From NCBI GenBank assembly GCA_015183035.1, contig JACZZP010000016.1, forward strand, positions 1,426,001 to 1,490,000: 64,000 bases of DNA. Direction: 5' to 3'. Positions 23,305 to 35,889 of the stretch are shown in pieces (the first letter of the stretch is position 1; every line of letters begins with the position of its first letter). This stretch comes from Meloidogyne chitwoodi. Taxonomy: Eukaryota > Nematoda > Chromadorea > Rhabditida > Meloidogynidae. The notes under the pieces are model-generated. The model was not told the DNA's origin. It did not search any database and worked only from the letters and a program-made list of their open reading frames with translations. The position numbers and the translations under genes were made by a program.

Positions 23305-23468
23305 TAAACTAGAGATCGGAAGTTGAAAAACCCGGGATCGGGAAATTTTAGAATGGAACGACCGGCGGACCGGGAAAATCGGGAATTCTCTTTTTCCAGA
23401 TCCAAAAATAAGCTCGTCCGAGAAACCGAGAAACGGGATCGGGACCCGATCCCGTTTCGATCTCTAAT
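23305..23468. repeat. GC-rich CCCGG/CGGGA repeat, short copy
   Basis: Contains CGGGATCGGGAAATTTTAGAATGGAACGACCGG, whose complement occurs in the repeat at 53766-54930, so this is an inverted copy of one family. Open frames on both strands are compositional. Confidence 0.75.
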
Positions 23469-23708
23469 ATCAACCACTCAACAACTACACCCACTAATTT
23501 ATTTCTCTTTAACGATTTTTAAATAATTTTCTTAACTTCCTGCGCTTTTTTAAATTTAAATTTATTAAATAAAAAAAAATCAATTATAAAATATAAATTA
23601 AAATAAATTAATTAATTAAATATATTTTTTAATATTTTCTTACTTTTAATTATTTTTTTTTACAATAATAAATAAATAAAATATTTTTTAATTAATTAAT
23701 TAATCTTT

Positions 23709-26303
23709 TTAATCTACAAATTCTTCTTTTTTTAAATAATTTTTTAAAATAACATTCTTCTTCATTATTTTCTTCTTCAAATTCTTTATTTAATTGTTTT
23801 TCAAATATTTCTTCTTTTTTAATATTTTCTTCATTATAATCTTCTTCTTCTTCTTCATTTTCTTCTTCTTCTTTTGTTTTATATTCTTCAATATTTACTA
23901 TTTGTTTTTTTAAATTTTGTGGATAATAATAATAATTAAATGGAGGTGCTGGAGTATTTTTCCACCACCAATTATTATTAATTAAAGGAAGTATTATTGG
24001 TAATTGTTGTGGAGAAGTATTACTAGACCAAATAATATTATTATCTTCTTTTTCTTCTTCTTTTTCTATTGGTGGAAGAGGAGGAAGAGGTGATGGTGGT
24101 TGTTGTGTAATAGGTAATAATGGTTGTTTTGTCCCTTTATTATTTTTAAAAATAAATTTAAGAATTGGTACTCCTAAATGTGTGGATATTTAAGAAGAAA
24201 TTTATTTTTAATTTAATTTCAAGTTTATTATAAAATAATTATTAATAACTAAAGACCGGATTTTTAGGTGAGAAAAAAGTGTCAACTGACCATAGCTGAC
24301 CACTGTCTCTCCGACGGTCAACTTAATCTCTCATTTGTAAGAGTGGAAGAAAAGTAGTGGTCAGCAGAGATAATATTTAAAATTCCTTTTGTAAAATTCC
24401 TTTTCATTTTATACAATTTTCTCTACTTACCACTACTTTTCTACGTCTCTTACAAACGAGTGATAAAGTTAACTGTCGGAGAGACAGTGGTCAGCTATGG
24501 TCAGTTGACACTTTTTTCTCATCTAAAAATCTGTGTGGTTAACTTTAAAATATCTTCTTTTCTAAATTTCTTAAATATTTTTTTAATTGAGGAAAACAAT
24601 TTCTAGTATATTATTTTTATTTTTAATTATTAAAATATTTAAATTTTAATAGAGATATATTATTTATTTATTTTAAATTAATTTACATTTTGGTATTTTT
24701 TTACTTGTTATTTTTGGCCTTAATGTTGTTATTCTCTTTTTTGTAGTTATTATTGTTGTAGTAGTAGTTAATGGCCTTAATGGTAATGTTGCAGGGGAAG
24801 GACTGCCTGTTGGTAAAGTTACAGGCCATGGACCAAGAGTAAGAACTCTTTGACCTATTTCTGGTTTATTCTGTCCAAAAATGAAAGGACGTCCCATACA
24901 GGTTTGACAAGAATAAATATTACAAATTTTAAGATAATCACTTGGAGCAGCATCTTTTACTTTTCCAATTATTTCCTTTTTTTAAATTAAAATTTTATAA
25001 TTAAATATTAAAATACTTGATATTGATTATCTAATGTTTCCATTGTTATTTTGCCTGGTGATGAAGCAAAAGCATCCTTTGCATAATGCATAACAGATTG
25101 ATAATCATATCTTAATTAATTAATTAATTTTTATAAATGGAATTAGTATTTTAAAAATAATTAAATTTATTTTTAAAATTAATTTAAATAATATATTTAA
25201 ATAATTAAAATACCTAACACCATAAGTTGTACTGTCAGTTTCTGGTACTTTTTCAAATTGTGTAAGATAAGCTTTAATTAAATTTAATTATTAATTTTAA
25301 TTAATTAATTATAGACCATGTCCAATATTTTCCCAATGTACTTTAATAAAATCATCTCTATCATATCTCATTTGTTCATGCCAAAGACCAATTGTATGCA
25401 TTAATTCATGTATTACTATTTCATATTCCAAACATGTTGCTTTTAAAATAATTAATTAATTAATTTAATTTAAATTACCAATTTCATTTGTTTCTAACAT
25501 AACAACATTTCTTCCTGGTGATCTTCCAACCATTGTATAACAACTATAATAATTATTTATTTTATTATTAAAATTTAATTTAAATATTTTAATATTAAAT
25601 TAATTTATTATTTATTATTTTATTTTTACCCTTCTCCTCTTTCATTTTTTAAATCAACATAATCAGCCTCTCCTCCTCTCCTTTCAAATTTTACACAAGT
25701 ATTCTAATAAAATAAATATAAATAATTATTTAATTAATTAACCTCAGCAATAGCTAACATTGCTTTAGCAATTACTCCATATTCTTGATTATCTTTTTTA
25801 TAAAAATTTAAATTAATATTTTTTTTATTATTTATTTTACCAAATTTTCCACTAATTATATATGGAATAATATATTGATTTCGATCATTTTGGTAACGAA
25901 TCCATTTACTTGAAGAATTTGCTTTTATTGCATTTCGAATATTTGTACCATGAAAACTTTTAAAATTTAAATTAAATAATTTAAATTAAATTAAAAACCC
26001 TCCAATAAAAGTCCCAATCCAAAGATTAGCTATATCACCAGGTCCTCTACGTAATGTTGCTGATTGTTCATAAAGATTAATAACAGAACCCTTTTTTTTT
26101 AATTTTTAATTATAAAATGATATAAAAATAAATATTTTTTAATTTTTCTAATAAAATTAATTTAATTAAAAATAAAATAAAATTCTAATTTTAAAAAATA
26201 TCAATAATTTATTTAAATAAATTAATTAAAATAAAAAAATACCCTAGAATTTACTTCAGATAATTTAATAAAAATAATAATAAATAAATTAATAAAAAAC
26301 ATT
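23709..26303 (-). CDS. Astacin (M12A) metalloprotease, NAS type, with long low-complexity tail
   Basis: The signal peptide MFFINLFIIIFIKL starts at 26303. A short prodomain leads into NQYIIPYIISGKF, the usual start of the catalytic domain. Further on are RSPGRNVVMLETNE and the zinc site HELMHTIGLWHE with the family extension QMRYDRDDFIKVHWENI. The Met-turn region reads YDYQSVMHYAKDAFASSP. The catalytic domain ends near CNIYSCQTC. Downstream is a Thr/Pro-rich linker (TTTTTIITTKKRITTLRP), then a last exon (about 24180-23709) rich in Pro, Asn and Glu with an acidic run (KTKEEEENEEEEEDYNEEN). All zinc ligands and the catalytic Glu are present, so it should be active. No EGF or CUB domain is seen. 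The last long intron holds a MITE. Secreted astacins act in moulting, digestion or tissue entry; which applies is unknown. Confidence 0.88.
24251..24539. mobile_element. Foldback MITE in an astacin intron
   Basis: The arms of about 110 bp share GTGTCAACTGACCATAGCTG and complement, CACTGTCTCTCCGACGGTCAA and ACTACTTTTCT. A possible target duplication TAACT flanks it at 24246-24250 and 24540-24544. Confidence 0.8.
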
Positions 26304-27131
26304 TTTTTAAAAAATAAATTAATAAAAATATTTATTTGTAAAAATGTGTTAAAATATATTTTAGGAAACAAAAAGTGTGTGCGAACAATGAATAAAATGA
26401 AGTGATCAAATTTCTTTAAAAAATAAGAAGAGAAGAGATTAAATATTCTTTTGACCTTTAAAAATAAATTATATTATTAAAAAGACTTTTTAATTATTTA
26501 TTAAATAATTTAATTTAATTTAATTTAATTTAAAGAATATATTTAATTAAAATAAATATTTAATTAATTTATTAAAACTTTTTTATTTTTTAAAAAACTA
26601 TAATTGTTAAAAAAGTTGACTTTTTTATTTAAATAAATCAACTATTAATTAAATTACAAAATTTATTTTTAATTATTTTTTAAAAATTTTTTTCCCTTTT
26701 TAATATTTTTTTAAATTAATTTCTATTAAAAATTAATTTATTTTATTTACTTAATTCTTTCTCTTTCATTAATTCCATTAGATTAACTAAGTATATAAAC
26801 ACCAACTTTAATAAATAAATATATTTTATTTATAATCTTTTATAAAAATAAAATTATAATTTATTTTTAATAACATTTTAACGTTGATTGGCTTATTTTA
26901 AAATAAAAAATAATATTTTTATTTTTAAAAATATTATTTAAGCTTTAATTAAAAGATAAATAAATAATCTCCCATTAAATTAGTTTAGAAGGAATATAAT
27001 TGAAAATAATATTTTTTAAAATTATTTAAAAAAATAATATTTTTTAAATATTTTAAATAAAAATAATATTTTTAATTTATTATTTAAATTTAATTTATTT
27101 ATTATTTTAGTAAAACAGAGTGCCAAATAAA
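26304..27131. other. A+T-rich divergent intergenic region
   Basis: Separates the leftward astacin gene from the rightward guanylyl cyclase gene and should hold both promoters. It is nearly all A/T, with no readable motif. Confidence 0.5.
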
Positions 27132-30100
27132 ATGAAATTAACAAATATTTTATTTTTAATATTATTATTTTTATCTTCTTTTTGTAATTCAAATATTATT
27201 ATTAAAGTAGCACATTTACAGCCAAATAATCCAAATATTATACATGAACCACAAGTTTTAGAAATGTTAAATTATTTTAATTAAATTTAAATTAATTAAT
27301 TAATTTAAAGGTGTTATAATGATATGAAAGAAAGAGTTATTCTTCCATCTGAAATTAAATTTCAATTCTTTACGTATTTTTTAAATAATTTAATTTTTTA
27401 ATATTTATTAAAATTTAAGAATGGAATCTTGTAATAGATTTAGTGGAGTAGAACATTCTGCTTATCTTCATTATATGAAAAATGTAAATAATAAAATATT
27501 TAAATTAATTTATTTAATTATTAAACAGACAAGTATTTATTTTGGTCCAGGATGTAATAATGGTAATTAATTAATTAATTTATATAATTATTTAGAGATA
27601 CCCTCAAAACTCTCAAAATTAATTTTAATTTCTCACAATTATATATTTCAATTCGTTAAATTAAAAATATTTTTTTTTGTTTAAGAAATGCTAATAGTTG
27701 GTCGTCTTGTTTCTCGTTGGAATGTTCCAATTATTGCCCATTTATCTGGAGATGATGCACTTTCTGATAGATCTATTTTTGATACTCTTGGTTCTGTGGC
27801 TTTAACTTCAGCCACAGAGATGGCTAGAGCTACATTAACTTTTATACAATTATATGGATGGAAACAAGTTAATTAATTAATATAAATTAATTTAATTAAT
27901 TAAAAAAGGTTGGTCTAGTTCGTCCAAGTATGCATTTTGAACGTCTTTCTCTTCATTCTCTTAGAAATTATTTAAAAGATGCAAATATTGAAATAAATAC
28001 AGAAATTGAATTAGACCCTTATATGACACCTGATGAAATTATTGCAACAGGAAGACTTAAACATTTAAAAAATAGAGCAAGAAGTAAATTAATTAAAATA
28101 AATTAAAATAAATATTTAATTAAATTTATTTAATTAATTAATTAAATTAATTTAAAAGTAATAATTGTTGAAATGGGAATGGATCTTCATTCAGCAAAAT
28201 CTTTTATGATTGCTGCTCTTCGTTCTCATTTAAAAACTTCAGAATATGTTTTTATTATTCCTTGGTTAGCTCATTTACATGATCACTATCCTTGGGAAGC
28301 TACTAATATTGAAAAATCTGTTTGATTAATTTTTTTTTAATTATTTTTAAAAAAAAAGGAAACACGTACTGCTTTTGATGATACAATTATAATAACTGCA
28401 CATGGTTATGATAAAAAATTTATTGAAGATTTTGAATTAAGATTAAATAAAGTTACTGGAGTTATCAGTACTTATGTAATTTTACTTTATTTTATTTTTT
28501 AAATTTAAAAATTAAAAAAGTATGCAACATTAGCATATATGTCATTATATGATGCTTTATTTCTTTATGGTTTATCTGTTAGAGATGCTTATGAAGAAAC
28601 AAAAAATCAAAGTGTTTTTTTAGATGGTTCATTTATTTGGAAGAAAATGATTGCAAGACAATTTATTGGAGTTACTGGTCAAGTTTTAATAAATAATAAA
28701 GCTATTAGAGTACCTAGTTATGCTACTTATCATACTAAAAATGGTAAAGAATATTTATTTAAATTAATTTAATTAAATATTTAAAATATTAAAATACTTT
28801 AATAAAAACATCTTTTCTATTTTAAACATATAATTTATAATATATAAACTTCTTTAATAGTTAAATATTAAAAAGATAACCCAATGATTTAAATTTAAAA
28901 AAATTAGAATTAATTTAAGGGGAATACCTTCCTACACAATTATCTCTTTTTTTTTATTTAATTAAATTATTTATTTTTATTAATTTAAAAGGAACAATGA
29001 AAATAGTAGTTGAATTATCTGCTCGTCTAGGTGATAAATTAAAATGTGCAATGAGTGAAAATGATTGTTCTGAGCATGTAGCTCATGAGACAATGTCACA
29101 TTATTATTCAACAATTGATGGGGTTATGCCCTCAGATATGCCTAAATGTGGATTTGATGGTGGATTATGTGATTATACTTCTTTTTATATTCTTTTTTGT
29201 GTTATTTTATTTTTGGGTATTACAATACCTACTGGCTATTATTTACATATTAAAGAAAAAGAAAAAATGCTTTATGATATGACTTGGTAATTTATTAATT
29301 TATTAATTTATTTATTTTATTTTTAGGCGTATTCCTCGTGAACAAGTTAGGCTACTTGAAGTTCGTGGGGGAAAGGTAAAGAGAAAAAATTAAATTTAAT
29401 TAAATTAAATTTTTATTAAATATGAATTTGGAGTATTTTTATTAAATATTTTTTTTAATAATTTTTAAAAACAAAAATAAATAAAATAAGATATTCTTAA
29501 ATTTAATATATATTTTAATTAATTATAATATTTAAAAAATAAATATAATATTTTTGTTTTAGAGTAAATCTACTTCAATGGTTAGTTTACTTTATAATTA
29601 AATTATTTTAATTAATTAATTAATTAATTTTTTAAGGGTAAATCATTTTCAATGCAAAGTAAATCTGCTGAGAGTCATTCATATGATGGTAATTAATTAA
29701 TTTAATAATTAAATTAAATAATAATAATAATATTTTTATTTATTTATTTTTTAAAAATTAATTAATTATTTTTCTTTCTTAAAAACTGAAAAAAATATTA
29801 TAATTTTCTAAACCAAAAGAGGGTATAATATTTGGAAAACATTGGTTATTATTTAATATATTTTTAAATAATTAATTTATTTACCTAAATAAAAGGAAAA
29901 GTTTTTTAATTTTAAAATATATTACCTATTTTACTAAAATTAATTTAAAAAAATAATAAAAAGGATAGAGATTACTCTCAAAATATATTTATTTAATTAA
30001 AATATCCTACCAAAAAGAAAAAATATATTTTAATAAAAATAAAATATTTAATTTAAAAAATATTTATTTAAAAGAAAGTATTGGTTCAAAAGCAAATAAT

Positions 30101-33100
30101 CGTTTACAAGCAAAACAAGCAATATCAAATGGTGTAAGATGTGCCTATAAACGTTATCAACAGACCAGAAATATATCTTTTAATAAAAATGAATTAAGTC
30201 GATTAAAAGAATTAAAAATTATAGAAAATGAAAATTTAAATAAATTTTATGGAATTTGTTTTAATCAACAAAATGAATTTATTATTTTATGGATTTTATG
30301 TCAAAGAGGAAGTTTAGAAGATGTTTTATTTAATACTGACTTGAAAATTGGAAAGAATTTTCAAGCATCTTTTGCTAAAGATGTTGTTAAAGGACTTTTC
30401 TTTTTACATAATTCTTTATTAAAAATGCATGGTTCTCTTTGTTTACAAGTAAATTAATTAAATTAATTTATTATTTTTAAAAGTGTTTTAAAGTTATTAA
30501 AATAAATATTAAAATATATATTTTATTTTTTTAAATTATTTATTTATTAGAATTGTTTGGTTGATTCTAATTGGAATGTTAAATTAACAAATTTTGGTAA
30601 ATTTATTTTAATTTATTTTATTTAATTAATTTAAAAAGTAACTGATGAAATATGTGGAGATAAACTTCGTCATAATGAATTAAAATATATGATGGATAGT
30701 GAAATTGAACGTGAAAAACAAAGAAAAAAACGTGAAAAAGAAGAAAAAAAGCGTGAAAAGATAAAAGAAAGAGAAGTAATTAAATAAATAAAATTAAATT
30801 AATTAAAAATATATTTTATAGCGTGAAGGAAAGGATAAACGTGATTTTAGTTCTTCAGATTCATTAGAAGATCAAAAACTTGAAGAGGTTATTTTATTTA
30901 TTTATTTAATTAATTAATTAATTTATTAAAAAAGGTAATAGTAAATGATAAAGTTAAAGACCAAACAAATATGAAAAGTAAGAATATATTTTTAAAATAA
31001 TTTAATTTAATATTTAAAAAATAAAAATAAAAAGAATATGTTCAATATGCCCCTGAGATTATTCGTGAATTTTTAAGTTCAAAACATTTACCAATTGGAA
31101 CACAAGCTTCTGATATGTAAAACATATTTTAATTAATTATAAATAAATACAAAAATTATAAAAATATTATTTTATTATAATTTTATTATTTTTATATTTT
31201 ATTATTTAAATTAATTTTAATTTATTTCTTTTTTTTTTAAAAAAAGTTATGCTTGTGGAATGGTTTTATATCAAATTTTATTTAAATTAGAACCTTTTGC
31301 TGAAAAGAATATGCCACCACAAAGTTTATTTTTTAATTAAATTTAAATTATTTTATTTATTTTTTAAAGAAATATTAAATAGAATTGCTTTAGCAAATGA
31401 TAATGACCAAATTATTAGACCAATATTTCCTAATCAAACACAACAACAACAACAAACAAATATTAATGAAGAAGCATATAATTTACAATTACTTTCAGTT
31501 AATTAATTAATTTAATTTTAAATTAATTTTTAAAATTAATTTATTAAAAGGCATTAGAAGCTTGTTGGTTAGAAATACCAGAAATGAGGCCAAATATAAA
31601 AAGATTAAAAGCAATAATAAATTCAAATTTAAAATCAACAGGAAGTGGTTCTTTAGTTGATCAAATGATGAAAATGATGGAAGATTATACTTCTAATTTA
31701 GAATTATTAGTTAAAGAAAGAACACAATTATTAGAAGAAGCACAACAACAAGCTGATCGTTTACTTAAAAATATGCTTCCACCGTAATTTTTTTTTTTTA
31801 ATTATTTAAAAAAGAGAGGAGAATTTGTTTTTAATAAAATAAATAAAGATTTAATTTTAATTTAATTTAAATTTAATAAAAATTATTTAATAATAATAAG
31901 AATGTTTTAGTTATAAAAATATTTAATTGTGTCAGAATTTAAAATTGAATTCAAAAAATTATATTTATTAATTTTGAATTTTTAAAAATAATTTTCTTTT
32001 AATTTTATTTTATTCATCATTTGAGAATTTTTAAATTAAATAAATTAATTTTATTTATTTTAGTTTAATTGCTGAAGATTTAAAAGCTGGAAGATCAGGT
32101 ATTTTTATTTATTATTAATTTAATTAATTATTTTAGTTCCCCCACAATTATATACAAATTCAACAGTTCTTTTCTCTGATATTCGAGGATTTTCCCGAAT
32201 GGCTGCCAATGCAACCCCTTATCAAGTTGTTGCTTTTTTAAATGATATGTTTAGTGGATTTGATGCTATTATTGCTAAACATGATGCTTTTAAAGTTGAA
32301 ACGGTTAATATTTAAATTTAATTTTAAATTTATTTTATGTTATTAATATAAAATAATATTTAATTATTTCCTCTAAAAATATATTTAATAAAATTTAAAT
32401 TTATTGAAATATTTAAAATTTCAATAATATTATTTAAAAAATTATTTAAAAAAGTGTTTATTTATTTTTAACAAAAATAAATAAATTAATAATAAAACTC
32501 TAAAAAAATATCATCGTATATTATATTTTAGTTTATATTAAATTAGGTAAATTATTTTAAAATATTTTATTAATTAATTTATTAAGATTGGACATACTTA
32601 TATGGTTGTCTCTGGTGTTCCTCGTGAAAATGGTAATTTACATGTTCAACATATTGCAGATATTTCACTTAAAATGCGTACAGTATGTTCTTTAAAATAT
32701 TTAAAATTAATTAATTATAATTAATTTTAAATATTTTTAGTTTGTCTCTAACTTTAAAGTTGGCCATCGACCAGAAGAAATAATTATGGTAATTTTAAAT
32801 TAATTATATAATTTATTTTCTTCAAAAAAGGTTCGTATTGGCTTTCATAGTGGCTCTGTAGCTGCTGGTGTTGTTGGACTAGCAGCACCTCGTTATTGTC
32901 TTTTTGGAGATACTGTTAATATGTCATCTAGAATGGTTTATATTTTATATAATTAATTAATTAATTATTTTTTAAAAATATATTTTTAAAAAAAAAAGGA
33001 ATCTACTGGTTTAGCTAATAAAATACAAATAAGTGAATCTTCTTTTAATCTTTTAAAATGTTTTTTTCAACAATTTATTACTGTAGAAAGAGGAAAAGTT

Positions 33101-33250
33101 GAAATAAAAGTTTATTTATTTAATTAAAATAATTTAATTTTTATTTTAAAGGGAAAAGGTGAATGTACAACATATTTTTTAGAAGGAAAAGAACAACAAC
33201 AATATCAAACAAATAATATAATTATACAACAAAATATTAGAAAAAAATAA
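27132..33250 (+). CDS. Receptor-type guanylyl cyclase (GCY), second metal-site Asp replaced by His
   Basis: More than 20 exons. The signal peptide [20 protein letters not shown] is followed by an ANF-receptor-like ligand domain ([30 protein letters not shown]). One transmembrane helix, [20 protein letters not shown] (about 29185-29245), follows. The kinase-homology domain is degenerate ([32 protein letters not shown]) and carries a very charged insert ([18 protein letters not shown]). A dimerising coiled coil ([20 protein letters not shown]) leads to the cyclase domain: [53 protein letters not shown]. The guanine-selecting Glu (KVET) and Cys (RYC), first metal Asp (FSDI) and N...R pair are present, but the canonical IGDAYM Asp is His. 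Nematode GCYs make cGMP in sensory neurons; this one may be weak or need a partner. Its ortholog was not assigned. Confidence 0.9.
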
Positions 33251-33696
33251 AAAATATTTTCAAATTATTTTTAATCTCTTCCCCATATAATATTTTTTAA
33301 CAAAAATTTAATTCTTTTTTATTATTATTTTTAAATTTAATTTTCTTCCTTTTTAATGATAGAATATTTCAAATTTACCCTTAAAATCAGTGTAAATTTA
33401 TAATCTTTTTTTAAATAAAGTTTAGATTAAAGAATTTTTTTTAATTTTTTATTTGACTATAATTAATTAATTTTTAAGGTTTTATAGAAAAAATAATTTT
33501 AGGATCAAATACCCTTTAAAATTTTAATTTTAAATTTACTCTGGAAATTCCATTTTTTGTCATTTTCTGTCTCAATATAATTTTAAAAACCATCTCATTT
33601 ATTTTTTAATAAAGACTATTATTTTAATTATTAAAAAAAAAGAAAATTTAATATTATATTTTGTTTATTAAATTGAAAAAAAAATAATAATTATTT
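33251..33696. other. Spacer between convergent genes
   Basis: 3' flank of the cyclase gene (+) and of a small secreted gene (-). A/T-rich, with no feature seen. Confidence 0.45.
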
Positions 33697-34333
33697 TTAA
33701 AGTTCTTGGCATTCATAAAATATTCTCGCTGATAATGAATAAAACATACAACGACCTTCTTTACATCTGCATTTACCTATAAAAGAATTTAAATTATTTT
33801 TTTTTGAGATAAATATAAATAAAAAAATAAATATATTTTAATTTTACCTTTTCCATTTCTATATCCTCCATTAATTTCTAATCTTTTTACTATAAAAATA
33901 ATTAAAATAATTTAATTAAATATATTTACTTATTCCATAAAATAAAGGCCTTCCATCTTCAGATATTGGTTCTGTAGACCAACATTCATAAGCTATATTA
34001 CATAATTTTGCACCAAAATTCTAAAAATATTATTAAATAATTAAAGTAAAATATTTTAAATATTAAAAAAATTAATTATTATAATCTCCAATTTAAGACT
34101 CTAATTTAAAATTTAAATAAAAATAAAATTTTAAGTTAATTTTGTAATTTAAAAATTAAAATATAATTAAATTGAGTCTAAATTTAATATTAAAATAAAA
34201 TAAATAAATATTTAAAAAATACAATAATAGTTTCTGCAATATTATCTTCATTAATTTGTTGATTTTTATTTAATTCTGATGTTGTTAAAGTTAAAGAAAA
34301 ATAAATAAAAATAATTAATATTATTAAAAACAT
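33697..34333 (-). CDS. Small secreted cysteine-rich protein
   Basis: Four exons give about 105 residues. The signal peptide MFLIILIIFIYFSLTLTTS starts at 34333. The mature part contains NFGAKLCNIAYECWSTEP, GRPLFYG, EINGGYRNGKGKCRCKEGRC and a final FYECQEL. Six cysteines (LC, EC, C.C....C, EC) could form three disulfides. I do not recognise the family. Size, secretion and Cys pattern fit either a small extracellular domain or a parasite effector, but nothing in the sequence decides. Splice joints were picked by phase and could shift by a codon. Confidence 0.6.
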
Positions 34334-35430
34334 TATTTTTAAAAAACTCTAATTTACTCTAAAAAAGAAAATAAAAATTATTTAATAAATGATGTGTGAT
34401 TTAAAAATAAATAAATAAATGTTTAATTTTAGAAATATATATCTTTTAAAATTATTTAAATAAAAATAAAATTAAAAATAAATTTTAGGGTGATTTTGAG
34501 AAAGATAAGAAGCTTAGTAATTTACTAAAAATGCTGAAAAAGCAATTTTATTTTTTTATTTCTCAAGGGAATTTTATTGGATAAATTTTGAAATTAATTT
34601 TAAAATCCATCTTTTTTATAATAAAAAAAGTCTTTTAATAAAAAAAACTAATTAAAATTTTAAAAATTTTAATTTATTAGTATTTTAAGTTAATTAATTA
34701 ATTAATTAATTAATTCTTCTTTAAATAAATAAATAATATTTAAATTATTAATTATAATTAAAAATATTTTATTATTAAATTTAAAAAAACATATTATTTT
34801 TATTTAAAATAATAATTAACATAATTTATAAAATTGAAAAAAGAGTAAATAATTTGTACTTAAATAAATATAAAATGCAAATTAAATGTTGACGTATTAT
34901 TATTATTTTTTATTTATTTTTGAATACAAAATGATGAATTAAGGAAATTAAAGTACTAAATAAATAAATATATTTAATGTCAATTATTTATTTATTTTTA
35001 TTTTTTATTATTAATTAATCAAGTACAAATATAAAAAAATATTTTTTTATTGGGATTTTTTGTTTTAAATTTTTTATTTTTTTATTATTTTTTTATTTTC
35101 TTCCTTTTGCTGAAATAATATTCTGATTTTATTTAAATATTATTCATTTTTGTCAACTTTAATAAATAATTTATTTTAATATTTTTTGGAAAACATAAGA
35201 TTAAGGTATTTTGATAGATAAAAGTAAATTTTGAGTGATTTTGAAGAAGGATAAATAAGAAGCTTTTTACTATAGTACTGGATCAATGAAATATTAGGTT
35301 AGATATATCTTCTAAATCTTAACACATCATAAAGTCTTTTTAAGACTCTCCGCTAGAACAAAGCAATTCAAAATTTGTCTAATAAGTGCCCTCAAAGGGT
35401 TAAGGAATAGTCTAATTCTTAAAAACATCT
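34334..35430. other. A+T-rich spacer
   Basis: Upstream of the small secreted gene and of MCM7. It includes TTAATTAATTAATTAATTAA runs near 34690. No gene is seen. Confidence 0.5.
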
Positions 35431-35439
35431 AAACTAGAA

Positions 35440-35778
35440 CATAGAAAAACCACATTTTCGGTTCCAGATTCGGAATTATGTTCAAAAACTAATATCGGGA
35501 CGGAATCCCAAAAGACTAATCTTGAAAATTCACAAAAGTCGCGATTTCGGGAGCAGAATCAAGTAAATTCAACCGGATTTCGCGCCGATCTATAGTTTTT
35601 ACTAGAGCGACAAAATCGCATTTCCGGGATAAAATACGGGATTTTTTTCAACCGTGAGGGATTTTTCGGGATAAATCCCGAATCCCGAAAAATCCCAAAA
35701 ATTAAAAAAATCGGGATTTCGGGACCGGGATCCCGGAAAATCCCGACTGGGATCCCTCCCGTGCCGGTCTCTAGTTTT
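35440..35778. repeat. GC-rich CGGGAT repeat, degenerate copy
   Basis: Rich in ATCGGGATTTCGGGACCGGGATCC-like runs, ending GGGATCCCTCCCGTGCCGG. It resembles the family at 53766-54930 and 23305-23468. It ends about 110 bp before the MCM7 start. Confidence 0.6.
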
Positions 35779-35889
35779 TACAAAGAAAAAAAAGAAATGG
35801 CGCGTAAATTAATAATTTAAAATTTTTGGCAGATTTTCAAAAATTTATATTGAATTAAAAATTTATTTTGCTTTAAATAGATTTAAAAT

